Made by a program: the position numbers and the translations under genes. A stretch of 64,000 bases of DNA from assembly GCF_014695575.1 (NCBI RefSeq), contig NZ_JACJOO010000084.1:124001-188000 (forward strand), in the 5' to 3' direction. This stretch comes from Leptolyngbya sp. FACHB-8. GTDB lineage: Bacteria; Cyanobacteriota; Cyanobacteriia; Elainellales; Elainellaceae. Below the pieces are notes generated by a model that ran no database searches, had not been told where the DNA came from, and was given only the letters and a program-made list of their open reading frames with translations. Shown piece after piece: positions 8,980 through 17,502 of the stretch (position 1 is the first letter of the stretch; each line of letters opens with the position of its first letter).

Positions 8980-11900
8980 TCAACCCGTATTCCGCATTCC
9001 CGCAGCAATACCGTTAATCGTGAGCAACGCTCCCCGCAGCAGCTCACCCCGGCTGTAACGCGAACGGATGACTCCAGAAGCTGCATTACTCTTATGTTGC
9101 CGCAAGCGCTTCAGTAGGGACACCTGCAAGAAACCGAGAGGTACGATGGTGCCATTTCGCAACTGAACCGAGCGTTGCAGATCGGGGTCACCATCCAGCA
9201 GTTTCTTATGGCCCGTAATCTTCAGGACTAACTCACGAGTCAGGTAATACTCACTCGAAATCTGCTCGAAGAGTTGTTGGAAGCGATCGCGCTGATCCCC
9301 CGGCGACAACTCTCGCACAAAGTGGTGAGCAATCTGCAAATCCACTTTAGCCAGAGTCATCTCGCACTTAGAAATCACCATCTTGAAGAAAGGCCACTTG
9401 TAGTAGAAGTAGCGCAGCAGCTTCAAGTTCTCCTCCGGTTCCTCGTCGAGGAATTCTTTCAAAGCCGTCCCCACTCCATACCAGGAGGGCAGCAGAAAGC
9501 GGGTTTGAGTCCAGCTAAACACCCAGGGGATGGCTCGCAGGCTGCTCAGGTCACGCTTACCGCCTCGACGAGCAGGACGAGAGCTGATCTGGAGTTGGCT
9601 AATTTCCTCAATTGGAGTGACATGGTGGAAAAATTCAACGAAATCTGGCTGTTCGTAAATCAGGGCACGGTAGTGGGCGCGCGATCGCGCCGCCAGCTCC
9701 TCCATAATCTCGTGCCAGGGCTGAATATCATCAAATCCATTCCGTAATAGGCTAGCCTGAATCACCGCAGTTGCAATGGTTTCCAGGTTATACAGCGCCA
9801 GTTCGGGCAGGTTGTACTTAGAAGCCAGCACCTCACCCTGCTCCGTAATCTTGATGCGGCCATCAATGCTACGTCCTGGCTGGGCTAGGATCGCCTCATA
9901 GGCAGGGCCGCCACCCCGACCGACCGAACCACCCCGACCGTGGAAGATCCGTAAGGCAATATCATAATCTTCACCAATCCGCTGCAGAGATTGCTGGGCT
10001 TTATGGATCTCCCAGTTGCTGCTGAGGAAGCCAGAATCCTTGTTGCTATCGGAGTAACCCAGCATAATTTCTTGCAGGCCAGGTACCAACGCCCCTTCGG
10101 TTTGGGTAGCTTCAACCATCGCAGCATAGCCCCCTGCCAGAAATGCCCGGTAAAGTGGCATTTCGAACAATTCTTTCATCACAGCAGGAGCCCGCAGCAA
10201 ATCCTCCACTGTCTCAAACAGCGGCACTACGTAAAGGCTACCGGCTCCAGTCGCAGGATCATAAAGCCCAGCCTCCTTCGCCAGCAGTAGCACCTCCAGC
10301 AGGTCACTCACGTGGTGGCTCATGCTGATGATGTAAGTCTGGCAGATAGAAGGGCCAAATTCCTGGTGCAGTTGCCGAACCATGCGGAATGTGGCAATAA
10401 TTTCGTTGGCCTTTTCTGAGAAGGGTAATTCTGTTGGGATCAGCGGACGGCGAGTCTTCAGCTCTGTCGACAGCCACGCAACCCGCTCCTCCTCAGACAT
10501 CTCGGCATAGGAAGTGGGTAGGAGTTGCAAATACTCTAGAATTTCGTTGATGGTGTCAGAGTGCCGCGAGCTTTCCTGACGAATGTCCAGTTGAGCCAGG
10601 TTAAAGCCATAGATCTCAACCTGACAGATCAGACTCTCCAGATCTCGGCATTCCAAGCCGGTCTCTTGCAAGCTCCGGCGAATCAGCTCTAATTCCCGCA
10701 GAAGATCTTGCCCAGAAGCATAGAGAATCGCCGGATTAATATCAGGAATTTCGCTCTGGAAGTAATCCCCCTCGTAAAGCTTGACGCTACGCTCCAGGGT
10801 ATTTTCCAAGCGCTTCTGGATGTAAGACAGCTTCAATCGGTATGGTTCCTGACGATAGCGAATCGCCAGTTGCTCATAGATGTCAGGCAGTTGGATCTGG
10901 TCTTGCTCCAGGGAGTCGAGCAACTCGGGCAGTACATCACTCCAGTGCAGGGAGAGGCTGAGTAGATTAGTCAAGTGCTTCACGGACTGGATGTACTTCT
11001 CCAGCACCATATTCCGCTGATAGCAGGCAGTCTTCCAGGTAATATCAGGGGTCACGGAGGGGTTGCCATCGCGATCTGAACCGACCCAGGAACCAAACTT
11101 GCAGAAGTTAAACTGGGGTGGCTTTAGGCTGGGAAAACTTCCTTGAAGCCCTTGCTGAAGACGCCGGTAGAGTTGAGGAGCCACATCAAACAGCCCCTCC
11201 TGGAAGTAATGCAAGGTGTACTCTACTTCATCCAGCACGGTGGGCTTGAACTGGTGAAGCTCATCGGTACGCCACCAGAGGCGAATTTCTTCCATCAGTT
11301 GCTCCCGCAACAACTGAGCTTCCAGAGAAGAGGAGATGCCAGGTTTCTCCATACCGTTATCTTCCAGTAAGTCCAGTTGGCGCAGGATACGGGCAATACG
11401 TCGCTGTTTGTGGCGGATGGTGTGCCGTACAATTTCCGTTGGGTGAGCCGTAAAAACCAGCCGGATGTCGAGTTTATTGATCAGACGTTGCACCTGCTGG
11501 GGTGGAACGTTAAGGTTAAGCAGCCAGGGGAACAACACCTGAAAGGTTTTGCTGCGGTTAAGGCTGGGAAAGTCGTTGAGGGTACGCTCCAGAAATGAGG
11601 TATGCAACCCATTGGCTGATTCACCTTCTGCCTGCTGGAGGGGGGAATCAACATTCACCTCTTCGTAAATAGCCCGGTACTGTTGCTGCTGCCCCCGTTG
11701 CTCGTAATGCTGCTCAACAATATTAATAAGTTGAAAATACAGCGCAAAAGCTCGGGCCGCTCGAATTGCTTCGTTTAAATCGAGCTTTTCGATGATGTCG
11801 ACAACAGCCAGATTCTCCGCTTCAGGAGCCTGCCCCTCTGGGGACGACATAGTACGTAGCTGCCGCAGCAGATCCACCAATTGCTGCCCACATTCCTGAT

Positions 11901-12054
11901 ACAAAACTGCCTCAAGCAGGTCCTCCACGATGCGGAGACGATGCCTCAGAAAGAGATCATTGGTGGATGCGATCGCCATTTCCGAGTTAGAGGTTGATTC
12001 AGTGGCCATAGGTCCACGGGGTGCATCATCAGATGAGTGGAGGATTGAACTCAT
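8980..12054 (-). CDS. ppc: phosphoenolpyruvate carboxylase
   Basis: Adds bicarbonate to phosphoenolpyruvate to give oxaloacetate, refilling the TCA cycle; in cyanobacteria it fixes a sizeable share of carbon. The protein is 1024 residues, typical of cyanobacterial enzymes. The catalytic histidine sits in [13 protein letters not shown], a second signature reads [10 protein letters not shown], and the mobile loop is [14 protein letters not shown]. The C-terminus ends MRNTG, the conserved terminal motif. A serine-rich N-terminal stretch precedes the core. ATG 12054 is the first start in frame. tldD lies upstream on the same strand after a 121-base gap with a small hairpin near 12090, so linked transcription is uncertain. 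Confidence 0.97.
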   Translation of the reverse strand: MSSILHSSDDAPRGPMATESTSNSEMAIASTNDLFLRHRLRIVEDLLEAVLYQECGQQLVDLLRQLRTMSSPEGQAPEAENLAVVDIIEKLDLNEAIRAARAFALYFQLINIVEQHYEQRGQQQQYRAIYEEVNVDSPLQQAEGESANGLHTSFLERTLNDFPSLNRSKTFQVLFPWLLNLNVPPQQVQRLINKLDIRLVFTAHPTEIVRHTIRHKQRRIARILRQLDLLEDNGMEKPGISSSLEAQLLREQLMEEIRLWWRTDELHQFKPTVLDEVEYTLHYFQEGLFDVAPQLYRRLQQGLQGSFPSLKPPQFNFCKFGSWVGSDRDGNPSVTPDITWKTACYQRNMVLEKYIQSVKHLTNLLSLSLHWSDVLPELLDSLEQDQIQLPDIYEQLAIRYRQEPYRLKLSYIQKRLENTLERSVKLYEGDYFQSEIPDINPAILYASGQDLLRELELIRRSLQETGLECRDLESLICQVEIYGFNLAQLDIRQESSRHSDTINEILEYLQLLPTSYAEMSEEERVAWLSTELKTRRPLIPTELPFSEKANEIIATFRMVRQLHQEFGPSICQTYIISMSHHVSDLLEVLLLAKEAGLYDPATGAGSLYVVPLFETVEDLLRAPAVMKELFEMPLYRAFLAGGYAAMVEATQTEGALVPGLQEIMLGYSDSNKDSGFLSSNWEIHKAQQSLQRIGEDYDIALRIFHGRGGSVGRGGGPAYEAILAQPGRSIDGRIKITEQGEVLASKYNLPELALYNLETIATAVIQASLLRNGFDDIQPWHEIMEELAARSRAHYRALIYEQPDFVEFFHHVTPIEEISQLQISSRPARRGGKRDLSSLRAIPWVFSWTQTRFLLPSWYGVGTALKEFLDEEPEENLKLLRYFYYKWPFFKMVISKCEMTLAKVDLQIAHHFVRELSPGDQRDRFQQLFEQISSEYYLTRELVLKITGHKKLLDGDPDLQRSVQLRNGTIVPLGFLQVSLLKRLRQHKSNAASGVIRSRYSRGELLRGALLTINGIAAGMRNTG

Positions 12055-12175
12055 AATTTAGAGTCAGTCTTAAATTATTTGATAATTCTAGGGTTTTTTA
12101 CCCTAACTTCAGTACCGGGTGCGGCTTTTTGAGGGGAAGACAGGAAAATTTTGTCGGCAGCCCAGCTAAGCTCGC

Positions 12176-13612
12176 TTAACCACCACCAAAGACTTCCACT
12201 CCATCAAAAGCGCACACAGGAGAGCCATGACCCACACGAATGGCCTGGTTAGGTTCTCCTTTACCGCAGTAGGGCGTGCCATACATCTCCCACGTGTCGG
12301 GGCGACCAACTTTCATAAGACTGTGCCAAAACTCTGGTGTGGTTCCCCGATAGTTGGGATTGCGCAGTGGTTGCGTCAGCTTACCCTGTTCAATCTTACG
12401 GGCATACTCGCAACCAAATTGAAACTTGTAGCGCTGATCATCAATCGACCAGGAACGATTGGCTTCCATATATACCCCAGATTCAATGTTGCCAATCAAC
12501 TCTTCCAGGGATTCAGTTCCCGCTTCTAAATTCAAGTTAGCCATTCGATCAATCGGAGGTCGATTCCAGGAAGAAGCTCGGGCACAAGCTACACCAGGTA
12601 CCCCTAAACGCTGCTGGCTCTCCAGGCTACCCAACCCTCGCAGAAGCCGCCCTTCTTGAATCAAGTATTCCTTGCTAGCGGTAGCGCCCGTGTCATCAAA
12701 CCGGTAGCTGGCAAATTCTCCGGGCACATTGGGGTTAAAGGTGATGTTCATCAGGGGCGCGCCATAGGATAGAGAACCAAAATCCTCTGGCTTCACAAAG
12801 CTGCCTCCTGCGTAATTACGCTCATCCCCCAGGATGCGATCGAGTTCCAGCGGATGCCCAACACTCTCATGGATTTGCAGCATCATCTGATCGGGAGCCA
12901 GCACCAGGGTGGTACGCTCGGTGGGACATTCTTCAGCAGTGAGCAATTCTACTGCCTGTTCCCCAATCTGATGGGCGCGATCCCATAAATGTTGGGTTAG
13001 AAACAGTTCCCATCCCCCCTGATAGCAATGGGCCAGAGGGCCATTGTCGGTGCGCTGTTGAACAACAGCACCATCCTGGGCAGTGGCACCATAATGCGTT
13101 TGTAGCAGCACCAACTTTTGGTAAGCATCAGAGCCATTACTGCTAACAAACCAGGTTTCAACCTCTTCGGTCGTAGCCATAGCAGAGGTTTGAACAATGC
13201 GATCGTCCACCTTCAAGGTGTTGCAAAGCCGCACCAGAATATCGTTAATATCGCCCACAGACAGCACATCTAACGGCTTCTCAACCGGCGAAACATACTG
13301 CCCAACCACGGGAGGCCGCACCGATGGGGTCAGAGAATGAATGGCCCAGGCTTGAGCTGCGATCGCCTGCTCATAGGCAATCCTAGCGGCCTCCTGAATC
13401 GCATCCGGGTCGAGAGAGTTGACCGCACCATACCCAATCTGGCCACCTGCCATGACCTCCACCATGGCTCCCTGATTCAAGGAGCGGCTATTTCCCTGAG
13501 GGAGACCATCTCGCACTGATCGGTAAGTAGACTGCTGGCGCACGGCCCGAATTCCAACCCAATCGGCGGGTAGAGTAACAGCAGAGAGCGCACGTTGGAG
13601 GTCTGAAATCAT
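12176..13612 (-). CDS. tldD: TldD/PmbA-family metallopeptidase
   Basis: Member of the TldD/PmbA (U62) family of cytosolic zinc peptidases, which trim unfolded or ribosomally made peptides. The metal motif HExxxH is seen as HESVGHPLELDR. The N-terminal substrate-tunnel domain and the C-terminal beta-rich domain are both present, so the 478-residue protein looks complete. The frame is open to 13690, but the family begins at MISDLQRALSAV, so ATG 13612 fits better. No PmbA partner lies next to it. A neighbouring alpha/beta hydrolase shares the strand. Confidence 0.92.
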   Translation of the reverse strand: MISDLQRALSAVTLPADWVGIRAVRQQSTYRSVRDGLPQGNSRSLNQGAMVEVMAGGQIGYGAVNSLDPDAIQEAARIAYEQAIAAQAWAIHSLTPSVRPPVVGQYVSPVEKPLDVLSVGDINDILVRLCNTLKVDDRIVQTSAMATTEEVETWFVSSNGSDAYQKLVLLQTHYGATAQDGAVVQQRTDNGPLAHCYQGGWELFLTQHLWDRAHQIGEQAVELLTAEECPTERTTLVLAPDQMMLQIHESVGHPLELDRILGDERNYAGGSFVKPEDFGSLSYGAPLMNITFNPNVPGEFASYRFDDTGATASKEYLIQEGRLLRGLGSLESQQRLGVPGVACARASSWNRPPIDRMANLNLEAGTESLEELIGNIESGVYMEANRSWSIDDQRYKFQFGCEYARKIEQGKLTQPLRNPNYRGTTPEFWHSLMKVGRPDTWEMYGTPYCGKGEPNQAIRVGHGSPVCAFDGVEVFGGG

Positions 13613-13688
13613 TGGATTCCACAAAACGCTAATGCGACGATAGTAACGGAAATTCTTCCACTTCAGTGTTTCGGGGCAAGTTTGCACC

Positions 13689-13725
13689 ACTTTTGAGGGC
13701 AGCGTTTCATCCTGCCCTCAAAAGT
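13689..13725. terminator. 13-bp hairpin between hydrolase and tldD
   Basis: Arms ACTTTTGAGGGCA (13689-13701) and 13713-13725 pair perfectly around 11 bases, six bases after the hydrolase stop codon. No T run follows on the minus strand, so its strength as an intrinsic terminator is unclear. Confidence 0.55.
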
Positions 13726-13730
13726 TATTT

Positions 13731-14660
13731 TTAATCTGAACGGGCCGTAATGAATTGGTGAATTTGGTTGGCGGTAAAGTGAGGTTGTTCCAGGTGGGGG
13801 ACGTGACCAGAAGCGTCAACCCAGACCAGACGGCTGTGAGCGATCGCCCCTGCAAACTTCTCAGCGTCTCGAATCCCTAGAATGCGATCAGAGCGGCCCC
13901 AAAGGATCAGGGTAGGTTGCTTCAGTTCTGCCAGACGAGTTCGGTAGGAGCGGTAACCCCCGCTGCGGGTGAACGAAATAAGAGCTTGCTGCCATCCGGG
14001 GGCTGACAGGTGCAGGGCGGCACAACGGGCGGCGTCTTCGGAGGCCCAAACCGGATCGTGATAAGCCTTTACAGCAATGTCCTGGCGAACTTTAGGGCTC
14101 CGGAGAAACGCTGTAGCCCAGTTCTCCAGGGGTGGCATCAAAAACTGACCCAGAGCCGGGCCTACGGTGTAGCCAGCACTATCTAGAAGGACTAATTTTG
14201 AAACGGCTTCGGGGTGGTTGAGAGCAAAGGCGATCGCCGCTGCCCCACCCATCGAGGCCCCAACCAGCACGGCAGGCTGAGCAATCAACGTTTTCCAAAA
14301 AGCATAGAGATGTTGATTGATAGCCTCCGGGGTAATCGGCACATCGGATTTACGTTCGGTGAAGCCAAAACCCAACAGATCAACAGCCCAGGTAGTATGC
14401 TGCGCTGCAAGTTGGGGGATTAAGCGGCGAAACTCGAACACCGAGCTATCAAAGCCGTGGAGTAGTAGCACTGGTACGGAGCCCTGCCCCTGACGGATAA
14501 AAGTCGTGGCGATTGGATTCGGGTGAAGTGGGGTGAGCAGAGAAACCCGCTGAAGTTGTTGGGCGATCGCCATTGAAGTCGGCTCTGATAGACCCTCAAC
14601 GGGCAATGGACATGACTCAAATTCTTGTAACGGTGCTTCAGTTTCCATACCTGCGTCCAA
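13731..14660 (-). CDS. alpha/beta hydrolase
   Basis: Soluble alpha/beta-hydrolase of about 280-309 residues, substrate unknown. The oxyanion region reads LLLHGFDSS, the nucleophile elbow is GASMGGAAA, the acid lies near LILWGRSDRI and the histidine in GHVPHLEQP, so the Ser-Asp-His triad is complete. The first 30 residues are not part of the fold; MAIAQQLQRV at residue 30 is an alternative start. Such proteins can be esterases, haloperoxidase-like or C-C hydrolases, and nothing nearby decides between them. Confidence 0.85.
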   Translation of the reverse strand: MDAGMETEAPLQEFESCPLPVEGLSEPTSMAIAQQLQRVSLLTPLHPNPIATTFIRQGQGSVPVLLLHGFDSSVFEFRRLIPQLAAQHTTWAVDLLGFGFTERKSDVPITPEAINQHLYAFWKTLIAQPAVLVGASMGGAAAIAFALNHPEAVSKLVLLDSAGYTVGPALGQFLMPPLENWATAFLRSPKVRQDIAVKAYHDPVWASEDAARCAALHLSAPGWQQALISFTRSGGYRSYRTRLAELKQPTLILWGRSDRILGIRDAEKFAGAIAHSRLVWVDASGHVPHLEQPHFTANQIHQFITARSD

Positions 14661-14934
14661 TGAATCTTCGCTCTTGTGTCGGGCGATCGTCTGTAGCTAC
14701 CCCCTGGGTAAAACGCCAGCAGGTAGGTACAGGTTGTCAAAACAAGACGATTTTATCGTCTTACCCGAAGCCATAGGGTTATAGCACCTGGGCAGTCTGG
14801 CTTGAACTTGAATGAAGCCCTATCAAAGGACTGTTTCACCTTTATGGCTTATCCGAAAAACTGTCTCACTCGATCTTTCGTAAATTACCTGAGATTGCTA
14901 TATGATTAGTGATTGTGAGTTTTGAAAAGTAGCC

Positions 14935-15297
14935 ATGAAAGCCGAGGAAATCATCCGCTCTATCGAGGCGGAGCAGTTAAAGACGGATCTGCCAGTCATC
15001 TACGTAGGTGACACCGTAAAGGTTGGCGTGGTGATTCAGGAAGGCGGCAAAGAGCGGGTTCAGCCCTACGAGGGGACGGTCATTGCCATGCGCAATGGTG
15101 GGATCAATGAAACTATCACCGTTCGTCGAATCTTCCAGGGTGTTGGAGTTGAGCGGGTCTTCCTACTTCACTCTCCCCGAGTTGCCAGCATCCAAGTTCT
15201 CCGCCGAGGCAAAGCCCGTCGCGCCAAGCTTTACTACCTGCGCGACCGCGTGGGCAAGGCAACCCGCCTGAAGCAGCGCTTCGACCGCGCCCTCTAA
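14935..15297 (+). CDS. rplS: 50S ribosomal protein L19
   Basis: L19 sits at the interface of the 50S and 30S subunits. The 120-residue length and the signatures [23 protein letters not shown] and the basic C-terminal [14 protein letters not shown] are diagnostic. The gene is followed 95 bases later by tRNA-Trp, an order common in cyanobacteria, where secE and nusG usually come next. Here a mobile element interrupts that order. Confidence 0.97.
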   Translation: MKAEEIIRSIEAEQLKTDLPVIYVGDTVKVGVVIQEGGKERVQPYEGTVIAMRNGGINETITVRRIFQGVGVERVFLLHSPRVASIQVLRRGKARRAKLYYLRDRVGKATRLKQRFDRAL

Positions 15298-15392
15298 TGC
15301 GACTAGGAACGTGCAAAGCCTTCGGGTATTTTTTAGAAAACTTCCAGAAGGCTGCACTTACCTGGTACACTACATAAAGTTCGGTTACGCAG

Positions 15393-15465
15393 GCGCTCTT
15401 AGTTCAGTTGGTAGAACGCAGGTCTCCAAAACCTGATGTCGGGGGTTCGAGTCCTCCAGGGCGCG
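15393..15465 (+). tRNA. trnW: tRNA-Trp (anticodon CCA)
   Basis: A 73-base cloverleaf: acceptor arms GCGCTCT and AGGGCGC pair over seven bases with one G-T, the D arm holds AGTTCAGTTGGTAGAA, the anticodon loop is CTCCAAA with CCA, and the T arm contains GGTTCGAGTCC. No CCA end is encoded. The 3' half is the integration target of the element that follows, and integration leaves the tRNA intact. Confidence 0.96.
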
Positions 15466-15466
15466 T
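15424..15466 (+). other. attL, 43-bp core inside tRNA-Trp
   Basis: Begins CTCCAAAACCTGATGTCGGG and ends CAGGGCGCGT. It covers the anticodon loop, anticodon 3' stem, T arm and acceptor 3' strand and is identical to 29628-29670. CAGG also matches just upstream, with one mismatch in between. Confidence 0.92.
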
Positions 15467-15475
15467 TTAGATTAC

Positions 15476-15530
15476 AGCTATTCCATCTTGATTCTAAAGG
15501 GATTCAAGCATGGGATAGCTTTTGTTTTTT
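15476..15530 (+). terminator. terminator after tRNA-Trp
   Basis: An imperfect stem, AGCTATTCCATCTTGATTC against GATTCAAGCATGGGATAGCT, is followed by TTTGTTTTTT. It lies on the element side of attL, so the element appears to supply its own stop for the tRNA transcript. Confidence 0.7.
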
Positions 15531-15621
15531 GGCGCGTTTTAGAACGGGTTGGGTCATTTCCTGTGAGAAATAAGTGAGACGGGAACCATCACGGCGAATT
15601 AATCGCTAAGAGGTTTCTGTG

Positions 15622-16800
15622 ATGACCTACAAAGTTAAAAAGCCAAAACGGCGGGGTAATGTTTCCGTTGGGGCCAACAAGGGAGTTCTACGAATTACCT
15701 TTACCCGCCAGGAAGTAAGCCCATCAGGCGGGCTGTATCATCGCCGCTACTGGCTCCAATGTGGAATGCAAGACACACTCCACAATCGGCGGAAAGCGGA
15801 AAGGGTAGCCGAGCGGATTCAACGGGATTTGGCTTACCAGGAGTTTGATCCAACCCTTCAGATTTATAAGCTACTACTGGCAGGGGTAACACCGGAGGAA
15901 GTGGAGCGGGTAAAACGCCGCCAACTACCCGAACTGGCTGCCCTTTGGGAGGAATACACCCATTTCAAAGCGAAGACCCTGGAGGCATCCACCATCCAGC
16001 GGGATTATGGGCGGATCGCTCGAATCCTGGCAAAAATACCCGTTGAAGTGGATACGCCCCGTGAGGTTGAATTATGGCTTCTGGAGAACTACAGCACAGA
16101 GATTTCAAAACGAGTTCTAGAAGCTCTCTCTGGTTGTTTCAAGTGGGCTGTATCACGGGAACTGGCGGGTTTTAATCCGTTTCAAGCGATCGCCCAATCC
16201 ATTAAGCCAACCAAACGGGAAAGCGCTCGAACTCAACAGGCTTTCACCAACAGAGAACGGGCGGCGATCATGACAGCTTTTCGGGAACATCACCCAAAGT
16301 ATGCTCCTATGATCGAGTTTGCTTTTCTAACAGGATGCCGCCCTGAAGAACTGGCGGGGCTTCAGTGGAAACATATCACTGAAAAGCACATCCATTTCTG
16401 TGAAGCGTTACCTTCGGATCTGCGGATTCGGAAAAGCATTAAGACTCATACGCCCCGCCGTTTTCCAATTAATGGACAGCTATCCGCCGTTATTGCGGAG
16501 ATTCGGGGCGATCGCACACCCAACCCGGAAAGCCCGGTTTTCAGCTTCAAGTTAGGAACCGCCATTAATACCGCTAATTTCAATCGGCGGGTGTGGAACC
16601 CAGTTCTTCGAGATCTAATGAAGCGGAGTGAAATATCGCGGGTGTTGCCCTTAAATAACATTCGCCACACCACATGGACAGCCCTTCGAGAATCGGGCTT
16701 GCCTCCAGATGATATTGCTCGTTTGTTAGGCCATGATGCAGCCGTGGGATTGAAGCATTACCACGGCGATCGCCCTCTACCGGAGGTGCCAGAGCTATGA
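15622..16800 (+). CDS. int: tyrosine recombinase (integrase)
   Basis: Site-specific integrase of 392 residues that would catalyse recombination between the tRNA-Trp attB and the element. An N-terminal basic arm-binding region (KVKKPKRRGN) precedes a SAM-like core-binding domain near 110-190 and the catalytic domain. Catalytic Arg lies in FLTGCRPEELAGL, the beta-hairpin Lys in SIKTHTPRRF, the second Arg in NNIRHTTW, His in LLGHDAAV and the tyrosine in LKHYHGD. The first His of the HxxR box is Asn here. ATG 15622 has AGAGG eight bases upstream; GTG 15619 is possible. It begins 156 bases after the tRNA. Confidence 0.95.
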   Translation: MTYKVKKPKRRGNVSVGANKGVLRITFTRQEVSPSGGLYHRRYWLQCGMQDTLHNRRKAERVAERIQRDLAYQEFDPTLQIYKLLLAGVTPEEVERVKRRQLPELAALWEEYTHFKAKTLEASTIQRDYGRIARILAKIPVEVDTPREVELWLLENYSTEISKRVLEALSGCFKWAVSRELAGFNPFQAIAQSIKPTKRESARTQQAFTNRERAAIMTAFREHHPKYAPMIEFAFLTGCRPEELAGLQWKHITEKHIHFCEALPSDLRIRKSIKTHTPRRFPINGQLSAVIAEIRGDRTPNPESPVFSFKLGTAINTANFNRRVWNPVLRDLMKRSEISRVLPLNNIRHTTWTALRESGLPPDDIARLLGHDAAVGLKHYHGDRPLPEVPEL

Positions 16801-17043
16801 ACAGCAATTGCAGCTTTGGTCATTCTCTTTCAGTTCTTCAAACGTTCAGTAACTGCACGTTTGCGTTACCTAGCTTTAAAGGTTTCCGGCAATCGTTTCT
16901 TGCTGGAGGTGGCGGAGCTAAAAACAAGCATTACACCTCTGGTAATGCTACTTCGATTGTTCAAACTTCCAATTATTGGAAACTTCCGTTACCTAGCTTT
17001 ATAGGCTTTCAGCGATCGCCTTCTACCAGAGGTGCCAAAGCTA
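16765..17043 (+). repeat. degenerate tandem copies of the int 3' end
   Basis: The last 36 bases of int (16765-16800) recur in diverged form at 16888-16920 and 17010-17043, with the block CGATCGC..CTACC.GAGGTG.CA.AGCTA. The flanking CGTTACCTAGCTTTA also recurs (16864 and 16987), giving a period of about 122 bases. No conserved protein spans it, so it reads as decayed tandem duplication between int and the next gene. Confidence 0.7.
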
Positions 17044-17258
17044 TAAATACGGCGATCGCTCTCTTTCAAATATTTAGAAAGGTGTGGAACCTAAATAGTC
17101 AACGATTGACTATTTCCCATTTGCACGTTGGAGCAATTGAGTTGTGTGAAGCAAATTCTAACTTAGTTAGAAACTTCAAATCTCTATTACTACCAATTCT
17201 CAACCGTCTAGTTCTAACCCGTGGGAACCCTCCCCTCGCCAAATTGAGGGATTTCCCC

Positions 17259-17498
17259 ATGAGATTTATCAAGACCAAACAAGCGGCGGCCCTGGCGGGG
17301 GTTAGTCGAGAAACCCTTAAGCGGTTACGGCTGGAGGGGGAACTGATCGAGGGAGTTCACTGGCGGCGGTTGGGTTCCCGTGTCGTGCTTTTCGATCAAG
17401 ACCTTTTTGAACACTGGCTTGCTACTCGCAACTGCCCAGAATTGCACGAAGCCCGGATCGATGAATACCTGAAAAATCTCGAAATCAAGGGAGCCTAG
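17259..17498 (+). CDS. AlpA/MerR-like helix-turn-helix protein, probable excisionase
   Basis: A 79-residue DNA-binding protein. Residues 5-25 (TKQAAALAGVSRETLKRLR) form a winged-helix recognition unit of the AlpA/excisionase type, followed by the wing GVHWRRLGSRVVLFDQ. Such proteins direct excision or activate int in tRNA-linked islands. The frame is open upstream to 16797, but that stretch is repeat-derived (16765-17043) and looks non-coding, so ATG 17259 is chosen. It ends four bases before the primase gene, implying co-transcription. Confidence 0.75.
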   Translation: MRFIKTKQAAALAGVSRETLKRLRLEGELIEGVHWRRLGSRVVLFDQDLFEHWLATRNCPELHEARIDEYLKNLEIKGA

Positions 17499-17502
17499 CC
17501 CC

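Noticed and set aside
12090-12107. Terminator between tldD and ppc
   Set aside because: The stem is short (TAGGG type) and no T run follows on the minus strand.
15393-15465. Element integration destroying tRNA-Trp
   Set aside because: The full cloverleaf is retained at the left end, so the tRNA remains functional.
16797-17258. N-terminal extension of the AlpA-like gene
   Set aside because: The frame is open, but the DNA is tandem-repeat debris of int and the translated sequence has no domain character; the conserved protein begins at 17259.
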